From assembly GCF_033441515.1 (NCBI RefSeq), contig NZ_JAWQJT010000001.1:2542001-2606000 (forward strand): DNA of 64,000 nt, given 5' to 3'. The stretch's first letter is position 1. Every line of letters starts with the position of its first letter. Made by a program: the position numbers and the translations under genes. Below are positions 45,393 to 57,389 of the stretch, piece by piece. The notes beneath the pieces are model-generated. The model saw nothing but the letters and a program-made list of their open reading frames with translations. It was not told where the DNA came from and searched no databases. This DNA comes from Amycolatopsis solani. GTDB lineage: Bacteria > Actinomycetota > Actinomycetes > Mycobacteriales > Pseudonocardiaceae.

Positions 45393-46209
45393 CCGCGCGG
45401 CGCCGCACGGGCGGCTGGGTGTACGCGGTGCTGGCCGGCGTGCTCGGCGCGTCCGTCTTCCCGCTGTACTGGTCGTTCGTCGTGGCCACGCGCGACAACT
45501 CGGCCATCGGGGAGGCGGCGCCGGTGCTGGTGCCGGGCGGGCACCTCGTCGAAAACGTGCGCCGCGTCTTCGACACCGTCGACTTCTGGCTCGCCATCGG
45601 CAATTCGCTGATCGTCGCGGGCACCGTGATGGCGGCCAACGTCGTGCTGGCGAGCCTCGCCGGGTTCGCCTTCGCACGGCTGCGCTTCCGCGGCCGCAAC
45701 ACGCTGTTCCTGCTGGTCGTCGGCTCGGCCATGGTGCCGGCGCAGCTCGGCGTCATCCCGCTGTACCTCGTCGTCGGCGACCTCGGCTGGTACGGGCGGC
45801 TGGAAGCGGTGATCGTGCCGGCGCTGGTCAGCGCGTTCAGCGTGTTCTGGATGCGCCAGGCCTGCGAGAACGCGATCAGCGCCGACCTCGTCGACGCGGC
45901 CACCGTCGACGGCTGCTCGGTCCTGCGCACCTACTGGCACGTCGCGGTGCCCGCGTTGAGGGCGCCCGCCGCGGTGCTCGCGATGCTCACGTTCATGGCC
46001 ACGTGGAACGACTACTTCTGGCCGCTCGTGGTACTCGACCCCAACGAAACACCGACCGTGCAGGTGGCCCTGTCGCGGCTGGCGAGCGGCTACTACACCG
46101 ACTACGCGCTGATGCTGACCGGCGCGACCGTCGGCGTCGTGCCGGTCATCGCGTTGTTCCTGCTGCTGGGGCGGTACATCGTCAAGGGAATCCTGAAAGG
46201 GGCACCAGT

Positions 46210-46213
<4 letters not shown>
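45389..46213 (+). CDS. ABC sugar transporter permease (CebG-like)
   Basis: 274 residues, MalG/UgpE-type inner-membrane permease. The EAA-like loop is LVDAATVDGCSVLRTYWHVA and the final helix ends LLLGRYIVKGILKGAPV, the standard C-terminus of this family. It pairs with the preceding permease to form the channel. Coupled by overlaps to both neighbours. Confidence 0.94.
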
Positions 46214-47616
<1,403 letters not shown>

Positions 47617-50600
47617 GGGCGTCTCCAGCTTGCCCAGCAACCGGGCCACGTGCGCCTGGACCGTCCGTCGTGGCAGCGACAGCTCGGCCGCGATGTCCGG
47701 GTTGGACCGGCCTTCGGCGACCAGGCCGGCGATGCGGACCTCGATCGGCGTGAGCGACTCCCAGCCGTGCCCAGGCCGGATCGGGGAGAACACCGCGCCG
47801 CGGCGGACGCCGAGGCGGCGCAGGCGGGTTTCCGCGCGGCGCAGGTCCCAGCGCGCGGACAACGCCGTGTAGAGCTCGGCGGCCTCCTCGAACGCCGCCT
47901 GCGCCGCGTCGAGCCGGCCCGCGCGGGCCAGCAGCACGGCCGCGTCCTCCAGCGCCGCCGCCAGTTCCGGGCGGCGGCCGACGGCCCGGAAGTGCTCCGC
48001 CGTGGCCAGCACCGCGGCCGGGTCCTCCTCGATCAGTCCGCGGCACCACGACGCCGCCGCGTACGCCCGTGCCGGACGCCGTTCCTTCGCCGCTTCTTCT
48101 TCGCAGACGTCGAGGGCGCGGCGGGCGCGGACCGGGTCGTCCTGCTCCATCGCCAGCCGCACGAACGCCGGCAGCCACTGGTGCCGCAGCATCATCGCCG
48201 CGTACGTCGGGTTCAGGATGGGCTCGAGGACGGTCAGCGCGCGCACGCGGTCGCCGCGCTGCTCGGCCGCGAGGGCGTCGGCGACCAGCAGGAAGTCGAA
48301 GCTCTCGCGCTCGGCGCCGGTCGCCGGGGCGTACTCCTCCGCCGCGTCGAGGTGGGCCGCGGCTTGGGCCCGGTCGTCGCGGCGGCCCGCGATCAGCGCC
48401 GCGACGCCGTGCAGCAGCAGCGCGGCCGGGCCGGGCTCGCGCAGGCCGTAGAAGGTGATCGCCGGGCCGTCTTCGATGACCGTGTCCAGCTCGACCAGTG
48501 CCTCGTCCCAGCGGCCTTCCCAGTACCGGTGCACCGCGGCGGACACCTGCAGCCCGACCGGCAGTGCGTGCCGAGCCGCGACTTCCCCCGCCGCGCGCAG
48601 GGCGTCGCCCGCCTCGGCGAGGCGGTCGAGGTTCTGCAGCGTGAAGACGCGGTTGTCGAGCAGGTCGAGGTGCAGGTCGGCCAGCTCGTGCTCGTCGCCG
48701 ACGGCCTCGATCGCCGCGTCGACGTGGCCGAGCGCGCGGTCGTGCTCGCGGCGCACGGAATCGACCAGCCACAACGTCTGCAGCGCGTGCGCGGTCACGT
48801 ACCGGTCGCCGCCGGCGAGCGACTTCGTCTCGCGCGCCGCCTTTTCCGCGGCGTCCAAATCGGACAGATCGCCACGCCGGAAGTTGGCCAGCAGCTGGCG
48901 GTGCTTGACCCGCCACAGCTCGGGCACGGCCGGGTCGTCGACCACTCCGGCCAGCGTGGCGACCGCGCCTTCGGTGTCGCCGCGGCGGTGCCGCAGCGCC
49001 GCGGCCACGTGCCGCATCTCCTCGACGGCGTCCGGGTCGGTGGCGACCTCGATGGCCTGCTGCGCTTGGGTTTCCGGGTTGCGTTCCAGCCGGAACAGCA
49101 CCTTGACGAGCGCGACGAGCAGCACTTCCCGGCGCGGGCCCGCCCCGGCGGCCAGTGCCCGCTCCAAAAGCTCGACGGCGATCAGCGGCGCCCGGTTGGA
49201 CACGGCCGCGTGGTGCGCGGCGAGCCAGTCGAGCACCCATTCGTCCACTGTGGCCGGTGCGGCCACCAGCTGCTCGGCAACCCGCTTCACCGGTGCGCCG
49301 ATCCCGGCGAGCGCTTCCGCGGCTTGCCGGTGCAGTGCCGCCCGAGTCGCGCCCGGCAACCGGTCGTAGAGCGCTTGGCGCAGCAGGGGATGCCGGAACG
49401 CGAGCTGCGTCCCGGTGTCGATGAGGACGTTCGCCGCGACCGCTTCTTCGAGCGGCTCCAGCAGGTCCGACGGCCGTGAGCCGAGCACCGCGGCGACGTC
49501 GCCGACCGCGAATTCCATGCCCAGCAACGCACCCCAGCGCAGCACTTCCTGCGTCCGCGCGGTGAGGAAGTCGAGCCGCCGATCGACCGCGGCGACGAGC
49601 GAGCTGGGGGCCTCGAACTCGGCCGGGTCGTCGACGTCGGCCTCGCCGCCGCTCACCTCGACCGCACCCGCCCGCAGCAGGACGTCGACCATTTCCTTGA
49701 CGTACAACGGGTTCCCGGCGCCACGAGCGGCCAGCTCGCGCAACCCCGGTCCCGGCGGCGCCCCGATCCGGTCCTCGATCAGCCTGCCGACGTCCTCGCC
49801 GGTCAGCGGCGCGAGGTCGAGGACGACGCCGTCGCGCGCCTGGACCCCGCGGCGCAGCTGGGCGAGCTCGGCGCGGTCCGGCGCCGGGCGGGTCGCGGCC
49901 ACCAGCAGCAGCGGCAGCTGGCGGGTCGCCGCGCAGAGCCGGTGCCAGACCAGCACGGAAGCCTCGTCCGCCCACTGGAGGTCGTCGATCACCAGCACCT
50001 GCGGCGAGTGCGCGCAGAGTTCGTCGACCAGGGCCAGCAGCCGGTCGACGGCGCCGAGCACCGGGTCGGCCGGGCCCCAGCTGCGCCGTACCGGGCCTTC
50101 ACCGGCGAGTTCCTGCGCCACCCGCGCGCGCCGCGGGTCGGCCGAGTGCACGTCGATCGCCAGGCACTCCAGGATGACCTGCAGCGGGAACCGGGTGCTC
50201 AGCTCGTCCGCGGCGGCGATGAGCCGCTGGTAGCCGGGGCCGTCCGGCAGCGAACCGGCGAGCAGCTCGGACTTGCCGATCCCCGCCTCGCCCTCGATCC
50301 AGACGGCCCGCCCGCGCCCGCCGCGGACGTCGGCGAGGAGTTCGGCGAGGGTTCTGGTTTCGGCTTCCCGCCCGAACAGCCGGTGCCCGGTGACCACGAC
50401 CGGCGCCGCGGGCGCGTCGAGCCCGGGGTCCTGGGCGAGGATCCGCTGGTGCAGCTGCCGCAGCGCCGGGCCGGGCTCGACCCCGAGCTCCTCGACGAGC
50501 GTGGCGCGGGCGTCACGGAAGACGTCGAGGGCGTCGGCGTGCCGCCCGCTGCGGTAGAGGGCGAGCATGAGCGACTCGCGCAGGGACTCCCGCAGCGGGT

Positions 50601-51310
50601 GCTCACCGGCCAGGACGGCCAGCTCCGGCGCCAGGTCGAGGTGCCCGCCGAGGGCGAGCACGGCTTCGGCCCGCCGTTCCAGGGTGTTCAGCCGCAGTTC
50701 GGCCAGGTACTCGCGGTGCCGCTCGGCGAACCCGCCCGGCACCCCGGAAAGCGCTTCACCCTGCCAGAGCGCGAGCGCGGCATCGAGTTCGGCGACGGCG
50801 GCCCGCGGATCGCCTTGGTCGAGGTGCCCCCGCGCACGCTCGCGGTGCCGTTCGAACACGGCGGCGTCCAGCGCGTCTTCGTCGAGCAGCAGCGAGTACC
50901 CGGCCGGATCCGACACCAGGAGACTGGCCGCCGACCAGCGCGACCGGTCCGGTTCGAGCGCGCGGCGCAACCCCGAGACGTAGGTGTGGACGCTGCCCTC
51001 GACGCTCGCGGGCGCGGAATCGCCCCAGACGCCGGCGATCAGCTCGGCGCGGGGGACCGGGCGCCCGGCGTTGACCGCGAGCACGGCGAAGACGGCACGC
51101 TGACGCGCGGGGCCGAGGCCGATTTCGGCCGCCCCGCGCCAGGCCCGCAGCGGGCCGAGCACACCGACCCGCAGGCCGGTGTCCGCATCCCCTGGCATGT
51201 CACTGCCGTCCCCTCTGGGGCGCGCCCCAGACCCCATTCCCCCAGGGACATCTCGGTTACTCCGATGACCTTACTGACGTGGCAATACCCAGCGGGGTTG
51301 CGCTGAGTTC

Positions 51311-51341
51311 GACGGCCGTGGATGTGGCATTCACGGCCGTC
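51311..51341 (-). terminator. Hairpin after the second SARP gene
   Basis: GACGGCCGTG / CACGGCCGTC, a perfect 10-bp stem with an 11-base loop, 4 bases past the stop of the upstream SARP gene on the minus strand. It implies that the two SARP genes are transcribed separately. Confidence 0.6.
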
Positions 51342-51345
51342 GGTG

Positions 51346-54300
51346 TCACTCGCCGGCGGCGGCGCGGGAGCGGACCGCGTGGGCCCGCCGGATGCCGAAC
51401 GGCTGCATGCGGCTCTCCGCCCGGCGGACGTCCCACACCGCGCCCATCCCGGTGTACGCCGTCAGCGCGGCGCGGAACGCCGTGCGCGCCTCGGTCAGCT
51501 GCTCCGATTCGGCCAGCAGGATCGCCGCGTCCTCGGTCGCCTTCGCCTGCTTCAGCAGCCGGCCGGCCGCGCGGTAGTGGCCGGCCGCGGTGAGCACCGG
51601 CTCGGGGTCGCCGGTCACCAGGCCGCGGCAGTGCGCGGCCGCCGCCGCGTGGGCCGGTGGGGCGTCCTCGAGGTCGAGCAGGCGCAGGGCCTGGTGGGCG
51701 CGTTGCGGTTCGCCGAGCCGCAGCGCGAGCCGGACCAGGTCCGGGAGCCACTGGTGGCGGGCGGCGGGCGGGTAGTTCTCCTCCAGCAGCGGCAGGAGCG
51801 CGACCAGCGCCGCCTCCGGACGGCCCTCCTGCTCGGCCAGCAACGCGCGGGCCGCGAGCAGGAAGTCGCCGCCGTCGGGCTCGAGGCCGGGCGGCCACTG
51901 CTGGCGCTCGGCCGCGTCGAGGTGCGTCCTGGCCTGGTCCGGGTCGCCGCGGTGTCCGGCGATCAGCGCGCCGACGCCGTGCACCAGCAGTGTCGATCCG
52001 GGGCTGCGCAGCACGTACGACGCCGTTTCCGCGCCGTCGCGGATCACCGCGTCCAGCTCTTCGAGGGCTCGGGGCCAGCGGCCCAGCCAGTAGTAGTGCA
52101 CCGCGCCGGCCAGGTGCATCTCGCCCGGTACCGCGCGGGTCGCGGCGATCCGGCGGGCGGCGTCGAGCGGCTCCGCGGCTTCCTCGAGGCTGTCGAGCTT
52201 CGGCACGGACAGCGCCGCGTCGTCCAGCGGGTGCAACCCGGCGGGCGCCAGCGCCGTTCCCTCGCCGAGGCGCTCCAGCGTGGCGAGCAGCGACTCGTGC
52301 CGCCCGCGCCACATCTCCGGGACGTCGGTGTCGTCGAGGGTCCGCTTCAGCTCGGCGGTCGCCTCGGCGAAGTCACCGCGGCGGTAGTAGACGTAGGCCA
52401 GGATCCAGCGCATCTCGGCCGCGCGCCTGCTGTCGGCCGTCCGCGCCACCACCGACCGCGCCTCGGCCTCGGGCTCCCGGCCGAGCCAGAACAGCAGCCG
52501 GGCCAGGGTCGCGGTCAGCGTCTCCCGCGCGTCCGGCGGCAGCGTGCCCTGCGTGACGGCGTGGCGCAGCAGGTCCACGGCCATCCGCGGGGTCTCGGTG
52601 GCGACCGTCCCGATGTGCTCGAGCAGCCACGTCGTCACCCACGGGTCGACCTGCGCGGGCGCGGCGGCGAGCTGTTCGGCGACCCGGACGGCGGGCGCCC
52701 CCGCCGCGGCGAACGCCTCGGCCAGCTGCCGGTGCAGCGCCACGCGCATCGCCGCCGGGGTCTTTTCGTAGAGCACCCGGCGCACCAGCGGGTGCCGGAA
52801 CGCCAGCCGGTCGCCCGATTCGACGAGCACCCCGGACGCGATCGCCTCGTCCACCGCGCCGACCAGCGCCGTCGGCGGCCGTTCGGTGGCCACGGCGATG
52901 TCCGACAGCGAGAACTCGCGCCCCAGCATCGCGGCCCAGCGCAGGGTGTCGCGCGTGCCGCTGGAGAGGAAGCTCAGGTACAGCGTGATCCGCGACCCCA
53001 GCGGCGCCGGGATGCTCTGGCACGAGTTGCCGTCGAGGTGCGCGTGGACGCCGTCGAGCACGATCATCGACTGGGTCAGCAGCGTCTCGACGATTTCCCT
53101 GGTGTAGCGCGGGTTGCCGGCCGCGTAGGACACCAGCAGCTGCAGCCCCGGCCCAGGGGGCGCTCCGACCAGCTCGGTGGCCAGTTCCCGGGCGGCGCCG
53201 TCGGTCAGCGGCGGCAGCGCCAGGATGGTCGTGTCATCGTTGTCAAGCTCAGCCCGCAGGTCGTCGAGCGCGGCCGGTCGTGGCACCGGGCGGCAGGCGC
53301 CGACGAGCAGCAGCGGCAGCTGCCGGGTCTCCCGGCTCAGGTACCGCCAGATCCCGAGGGTGGCGTCGTCGGCCCAGTGCAGGTCGTCGACCACGAGCAC
53401 CAGCGGCGCTTCCGCGCACAGCTCGCGCACCAGCGCGAGGAGGCCGTCGACGGCGTCTTCGGCCGGCTGCGCGGAAAGCCGGGCGGCCAGCGCGGCGCGG
53501 TGCCCCGCGGCCCCGTGGTGCACGCCCAGCGCGTCGAGCAGCGGGCGCAGGGCGAAGCGCTGGTCGAGCGAGTCGGCGGCGGCGAAAGCGGGCTGGAGGT
53601 CCGCGGCCATGGCGAGCAGTTCGGCCAGCAGCGCCGTCCGGCCGCTGCCGGGCTCGCCTTCGATCCACACCGACCGGCCGATCCCCGCGCCCAGCCCGTC
53701 GACGGCTTCGCGGAGCCGGGCCAGCTCGGCTTCCCGGCCGAGGAAGAGCTCGGCCCGGTCGGGCATCGCCGAGACCGGGAGCCGCGCCGGGCGCGCGGGC
53801 GGCGCGGGCTTCGGTTCCGGGGCGGCCGCGGGCTTTTCCCGCAGCTGGTCGTACAGCCGCCGCAGCGCCGGGCCGGGCTCGGTGCCGGAGGACTCGACGA
53901 GCTTGTCCCGGACGTCGTCGTACACCGCGATCGCCTCGGTCCGCCGGTCCGCCCGGACCAGGGCCCGCATGAGGAGCCCGCGCAGCGTTTCGCGGAACGG
54001 GTGCTCGCGGGTCAGCGCGGTCAGCTCGGCGACGAGCTCGGCGTGCCCGCCCGACTCCAGGACGACCTCGGCCCGCCGCTCGACCGTCGCGAGCCGCACC
54101 TCGGTGAGCCGCGCGCGCTGGGCGGCGGCGAACGGCCCCGGCAGGCCGGACAGCGGAACGCCGTGCCAGAGCCCGAGCGCCTCCTCGAGGGCCTCGCGGG
54201 CGCCGCGGAGATCCCCGGCCGCCTGCTTGCGCAGCGCCTGTTCGCGCAGTGCGTCGAACCGGTGGACGTCGATCGCCCCGGCGTCGAGGCGCAGGGAGTA

Positions 54301-54600
54301 GCCGGACCCGATCGACGCGAGCAGCTGCGGGCCCTCGCCCTTGGCGCGGCCGGGTTCGAGCGCGCGCCGCAGGCCGGAGACGTAGGTGTAGATGGAACCC
54401 TGCGCGCTCTGCGGCGGCGCTTCGCCCCAGACGGCGTCGATCAGCTCCTCGCGCGAGACCGTGCGGTTCGGGTTCACCGCCAGCGCGGCGAGGACCGTCC
54501 GCCGGTGCGCGGAGCCGAGATCGAGCTCCAGTTCGCCGCGCCATGCTTTGACCGGGCCGAGCAGCTGGAGTCTCGGTGCGGAGCCGTCCGCAGCCGACAT
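51346..54600 (-). CDS. SARP-type regulator with degenerate Walker A and no LuxR domain
   Basis: 1,084 residues from ATG 54600 (AAGGGAGA upstream). It has the same winged helix (10-105), BTAD (110-255), NTPase and helical repeats as its neighbour. The Walker A reads GEPGSGRT (315-322), with Arg321 in place of the catalytic lysine, while LVLVVDDLHWADD is intact. The chain ends RRAHAVRSRAAAGE without a LuxR helix-turn-helix. ATP binding or hydrolysis is probably impaired, so it may act as a constitutive or partner subunit. Clearly a paralogue of the gene downstream. Confidence 0.92.
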   Translation of the reverse strand: MSAADGSAPRLQLLGPVKAWRGELELDLGSAHRRTVLAALAVNPNRTVSREELIDAVWGEAPPQSAQGSIYTYVSGLRRALEPGRAKGEGPQLLASIGSGYSLRLDAGAIDVHRFDALREQALRKQAAGDLRGAREALEEALGLWHGVPLSGLPGPFAAAQRARLTEVRLATVERRAEVVLESGGHAELVAELTALTREHPFRETLRGLLMRALVRADRRTEAIAVYDDVRDKLVESSGTEPGPALRRLYDQLREKPAAAPEPKPAPPARPARLPVSAMPDRAELFLGREAELARLREAVDGLGAGIGRSVWIEGEPGSGRTALLAELLAMAADLQPAFAAADSLDQRFALRPLLDALGVHHGAAGHRAALAARLSAQPAEDAVDGLLALVRELCAEAPLVLVVDDLHWADDATLGIWRYLSRETRQLPLLLVGACRPVPRPAALDDLRAELDNDDTTILALPPLTDGAARELATELVGAPPGPGLQLLVSYAAGNPRYTREIVETLLTQSMIVLDGVHAHLDGNSCQSIPAPLGSRITLYLSFLSSGTRDTLRWAAMLGREFSLSDIAVATERPPTALVGAVDEAIASGVLVESGDRLAFRHPLVRRVLYEKTPAAMRVALHRQLAEAFAAAGAPAVRVAEQLAAAPAQVDPWVTTWLLEHIGTVATETPRMAVDLLRHAVTQGTLPPDARETLTATLARLLFWLGREPEAEARSVVARTADSRRAAEMRWILAYVYYRRGDFAEATAELKRTLDDTDVPEMWRGRHESLLATLERLGEGTALAPAGLHPLDDAALSVPKLDSLEEAAEPLDAARRIAATRAVPGEMHLAGAVHYYWLGRWPRALEELDAVIRDGAETASYVLRSPGSTLLVHGVGALIAGHRGDPDQARTHLDAAERQQWPPGLEPDGGDFLLAARALLAEQEGRPEAALVALLPLLEENYPPAARHQWLPDLVRLALRLGEPQRAHQALRLLDLEDAPPAHAAAAAHCRGLVTGDPEPVLTAAGHYRAAGRLLKQAKATEDAAILLAESEQLTEARTAFRAALTAYTGMGAVWDVRRAESRMQPFGIRRAHAVRSRAAAGE

Positions 54601-54773
54601 CGGTCTCCCTTCGTGCGCTGACGAAACGTCACGCGCCGGATGCCTGACGTGAGCATACGCGGCCGTGGTGAACCGGCAGGCAAGGATGGCGGACATTCGG
54701 GCAACGGCCGTCGGCGGGGGTTCCGCGGTGCCGCGGGGTTTGGAACCCTCGGGACGCCCGAGAGGAGTTCGGC

Positions 54774-55034
54774 ATGGCCACAGCCGCGACGACGGACGAG
54801 ATGCGGCGGGCGGCCGCCCGCTTCGCGCACACCATCGAAGCGGCCCGCTCCCGGCTCCGCGACGTCAACAGCGAGATGGCACTCGTGCAGGCGTCGTGGC
54901 GCGGCGAGGACGCGGTGCGCTTCGGCCAGGCGATGACCGATTGGGAGCAGGAGTTCGACGTGATCCTTTCGCGGCTGGCCCGGCTGCTCGAGACGACGGG
55001 CGGCGGCCCGGTGCCGCGGCAGCGCGAGCCGTGA
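54774..55034 (+). CDS. WXG100-family protein
   Basis: 86 residues, two amphipathic helices joined at the WXG turn (VQASWRGEDAVRFGQAM). Such proteins form dimers secreted by ESX/type VII systems. It starts at ATG 54774 with AGAGGAG 6 bases upstream. The next gene overlaps its stop by 4 bases (GTGA) and encodes a second WXG-like protein, so they are probably a heterodimer. No type VII secretion core gene is in the window. Confidence 0.85.
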   Translation: MATAATTDEMRRAAARFAHTIEAARSRLRDVNSEMALVQASWRGEDAVRFGQAMTDWEQEFDVILSRLARLLETTGGGPVPRQREP

Positions 55035-55288
55035 CGCGCCAAGAGCTCGAGTTCAGCTTCGCCGGCCTCGTGCTCGACCGGATGGGGTCGATCACGGGTG
55101 AGCTCGGCGAGCTGCTCGCGGAGCTGGAGGCCGACGTCGAGCCGGGGCTGGCCGGCTGGACCGGCGCGGCCCAGGAGGAGTACCTGCGGGCCAAGCGCGA
55201 GTGGGCGCGGGCGGCCGAGCGGATGCCGGAGTGCCTGGTGCGGGCGCGGGCCGCGGTCGGGGAGCTGGAGACGTCTTCACGCGCGTGA
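55031..55288 (+). CDS. WXG100-like partner protein
   Basis: 85 residues from GTG 55031, overlapping the previous stop. Two helices with the turn LAGWTGAAQEEYLRAKREW and no other domain. It pairs with the upstream WXG100 protein. Its last codons lie inside a 22-bp palindrome that precedes the LuxR gene. Confidence 0.8.
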   Translation: MTRQELEFSFAGLVLDRMGSITGELGELLAELEADVEPGLAGWTGAAQEEYLRAKREWARAAERMPECLVRARAAVGELETSSRA

Positions 55289-55312
55289 AGACGGAATAGG
55301 GAAGGCGTGAAG
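55272..55312. promoter_or_regulatory. CTTCACG palindrome upstream of the second LuxR gene
   Basis: A perfect 22-bp palindrome (55272-55293) whose half is CGTCTTCACGC, followed by another GTGAAGGCG (55307-55315). The same GTGAAGGCG and palindromic half-sites precede the LuxR paralogue at 42644. It could be an operator, a terminator of the WXG100 pair, or both. Confidence 0.55.
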
Positions 55313-55334
55313 GCGCGCCCGCCACACTGCGTCC

Positions 55335-55937
55335 ATGAAGCCCGTGGAAGTGACCGTCCTCGCCTCGGACCCGATCACGCACGCCGGCGCCGAGAGCTTG
55401 CTGGAGTCGCATCCGGACGTCCGGGTGACCGACCTGGTGCCGGACGTCCTGCTGGTGATGGAGGAGCACGTCACCGAGACCGTGCTGGGCGAGATCCGCG
55501 CGGCCAAGGCGTCGCACGTGGTGCTGGTCGTCGAGCACTTCCGCGAGAGCGACCTGATGGCGGTGCTGGAGTGCGGGGTCGTGGCGATCCTGCCGCGGCG
55601 GGAAACGGGCGGCGCCGAGCTGGTGACGGCGGTCCTCGCCGCGGGCGACGGCACGGCCAACCTGCCGCCGCGGCTGCAGGGTGCGCTGCTTTCGCAGGTC
55701 CAGCGGATGCGCAAGGACGTCCTGGAGCCGAACGGGCTCACGCTGTCCGGGCTCGCCGCGCGCGAGTGCGACGTCCTGCGCCTGGTCGCCGAGGGCTTCG
55801 GGACCGAGGAGATCGCCGCGAAGCTGTGCTACTCCGAGCGGACGGTGAAGAACGTCCTCTACGGCCTGATGACCCGCTGCGGCCTCAACAACCGTGCGCA
55901 CGCCGTCGCCTACGCGTTGCGAGCGGGCGCTATCTGA
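55335..55937 (+). CDS. LuxR-family regulator, paralogue of the sugar-operon regulator
   Basis: 200 residues. Degenerate receiver-like N-terminus (VEVTVLASDPITHAGAESLL) and C-terminal LuxR helix-turn-helix (LAARECDVLRLVAEGFGTEE; KLCYSERTVKNVLYGLMTRC). Same length and ending (AHAVAYALRAGAI) as the LuxR protein at 42644-43222, so the two derive from one duplication. The ATG at 55335 has no good ribosome site; the leader between the palindrome and the start is short. Its targets may be the neighbouring SARP and WXG genes; this is inference. Confidence 0.9.
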   Translation: MKPVEVTVLASDPITHAGAESLLESHPDVRVTDLVPDVLLVMEEHVTETVLGEIRAAKASHVVLVVEHFRESDLMAVLECGVVAILPRRETGGAELVTAVLAAGDGTANLPPRLQGALLSQVQRMRKDVLEPNGLTLSGLAARECDVLRLVAEGFGTEEIAAKLCYSERTVKNVLYGLMTRCGLNNRAHAVAYALRAGAI

Positions 55938-55966
55938 GGCGTTTTCCGTCGGCTAGGGTCGCGATC

Positions 55967-57292
55967 ATGGTGCTGACGGCAGTGGAGATCGCGGCGTCCG
56001 TGCGGGCCGGGACGCTCGACCCGGTGCAGGTGACCCAGGACGCGCTCGACCGGATCGCCGCGGGTGACGGCGTCGTCGGCGCCTTCCGGCGGGTGCGCGC
56101 CGAAGAGGCGTTGAAGGAAGCCGCGGAGGTCGCCGCGCGGCCCGACCTCGCGTCGCTGCCGCTGGCCGGGGTGCCGGTCGCGGTCAAGGACGTCACGGCG
56201 ATCGAGGGCGAGTCCGCTTCGCACGGTTCGACGGCGGGCCCGTCGGCCCCGGCCGCCTCGGACGGCGTCGTCGCGGCGCGGCTGCGGGCCGCGGGCGCGG
56301 TGCTCGTCGGGCTGACGCGCGTGCCGGAGCTGTGCATCTGGCCGATGAGCGACACCCCCGACGGCATCGCCCGCAACCCGTGGGACCCGACGTACGCCTC
56401 GGGCGGCTCGTCCGGCGGCAGCGCGGCGGCGGTGGCGGCCGGCCTGGTCCCGCTGGCCCACGGCACCGACGGCATGGGCTCGGTCCGCCTCCCGGCGGCG
56501 ATGTGCGGGCTGGTCGGCCTGAAGCCGGGGTCCGACCTGCTGGCCGAGGGCGGCTGGTTCGGCATGTCGGTGCACGGCCCGCTGGCCACGACGGTCGCCG
56601 ACACGGCGGTGCTGCTCTCGGTGCTGGCTTCGGACCCTTCGCTGGCGACGGTGCCCACCCCTGATCCGGTCCGGATCGGGATGTCCACGACGGTGCCCCT
56701 GCTGCACACACCGGTCCCGAAGGAGCTGGTGGCGGCGGTCTCCACCGCGGCGGGCCACCTGTCCGGGGCGGGCCACACGCTGACGACGTCGGCCCCGCGT
56801 TACCCGGCGACGATGGTCCTGGGCATGACGGCCCGCTGGCTGGCCGGCCCCGCGATCCAGGCCGGGGACTTCGCGTTTTCCGGGCTGCAGCGGCGGACCC
56901 GCGCGCACGTCCGCGCGGGACGCCTGGTCGAGCGCACGGGCCTGATCCGCGAGCGGACGCGGGAGCGCTGGCTCGCGCGGGCCGCGGAGTTCTTCGCCGA
57001 GCACGACGTGCTGATGACGCCGACGCTGTCGCACTGGCCGGTGAAGGCGGGCCGCTGGCACGAGAAGCGGTGGCTGACGAACGTCCTGCCGTCGACGCGG
57101 CTGGCCGGGTTCACGGGCCAGTGGAACTTCGCGGGCTACCCGGCGATCACGGTCCCGGTGGGCCGGTCCGTGGTGTCGGGCCTGCCGACGTCGGTCCAGC
57201 TGGTGACCCGCCCGGGCGGCGAGTCCCTGCTGCTCGGCCTGGCCGCCCAGCTGGAGTCGGCCAACCCCTGGCCCCGCACCGCCCGCAAGTAA
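55967..57292 (+). CDS. Amidase-signature family hydrolase
   Basis: 441 residues. The Ser-cisSer-Lys triad is readable: Lys in GVPVAVKDVT (about 73), the glycine/serine loop YASGGSSGGSAAAVAAGL, and nucleophile serine in TDGMGSVRLPAAMCG. It hydrolyses an amide bond of an unknown substrate in the cytoplasm. The ATG at 55967 is 29 bases after the LuxR stop, so it may be co-transcribed. Its stop runs straight into the nested palindrome. Confidence 0.9.
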   Translation: MVLTAVEIAASVRAGTLDPVQVTQDALDRIAAGDGVVGAFRRVRAEEALKEAAEVAARPDLASLPLAGVPVAVKDVTAIEGESASHGSTAGPSAPAASDGVVAARLRAAGAVLVGLTRVPELCIWPMSDTPDGIARNPWDPTYASGGSSGGSAAAVAAGLVPLAHGTDGMGSVRLPAAMCGLVGLKPGSDLLAEGGWFGMSVHGPLATTVADTAVLLSVLASDPSLATVPTPDPVRIGMSTTVPLLHTPVPKELVAAVSTAAGHLSGAGHTLTTSAPRYPATMVLGMTARWLAGPAIQAGDFAFSGLQRRTRAHVRAGRLVERTGLIRERTRERWLARAAEFFAEHDVLMTPTLSHWPVKAGRWHEKRWLTNVLPSTRLAGFTGQWNFAGYPAITVPVGRSVVSGLPTSVQLVTRPGGESLLLGLAAQLESANPWPRTARK

Positions 57293-57380
57293 AGCGCCCC
57301 AATGTGGCGTTGGGTGCGTCAGACGCACCCAATGTGGCGTTCGGTGCGTCAGACGCACCGAACGCCACATTGGGGCGCTT
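57292..57380. repeat. Nested palindromic repeat between convergent genes
   Basis: Outer 20-bp perfect arms (57292-57311 and 57361-57380) enclose two tandem units of AATGTGGCGTT plus a small hairpin (GGTGCGT CAG ACGCACC). The second unit with the right arm is itself a 19-bp stem with a 3-base loop (57331-57371). It lies exactly between the amidase stop and the DivIVA-like stop, so it can end transcription from both sides. Its internal repetition suggests a mobile or dispersed palindromic element. Confidence 0.85.
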
Positions 57381-57389
57381 GGGGCGGTG

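Noticed and set aside
51322..54621. Very long open frame of about 1,100 codons on the plus strand
   Set aside because: It is the antisense shadow of the SARP gene, a frequent artefact in high-GC DNA; its translation is low-complexity and matches no family.
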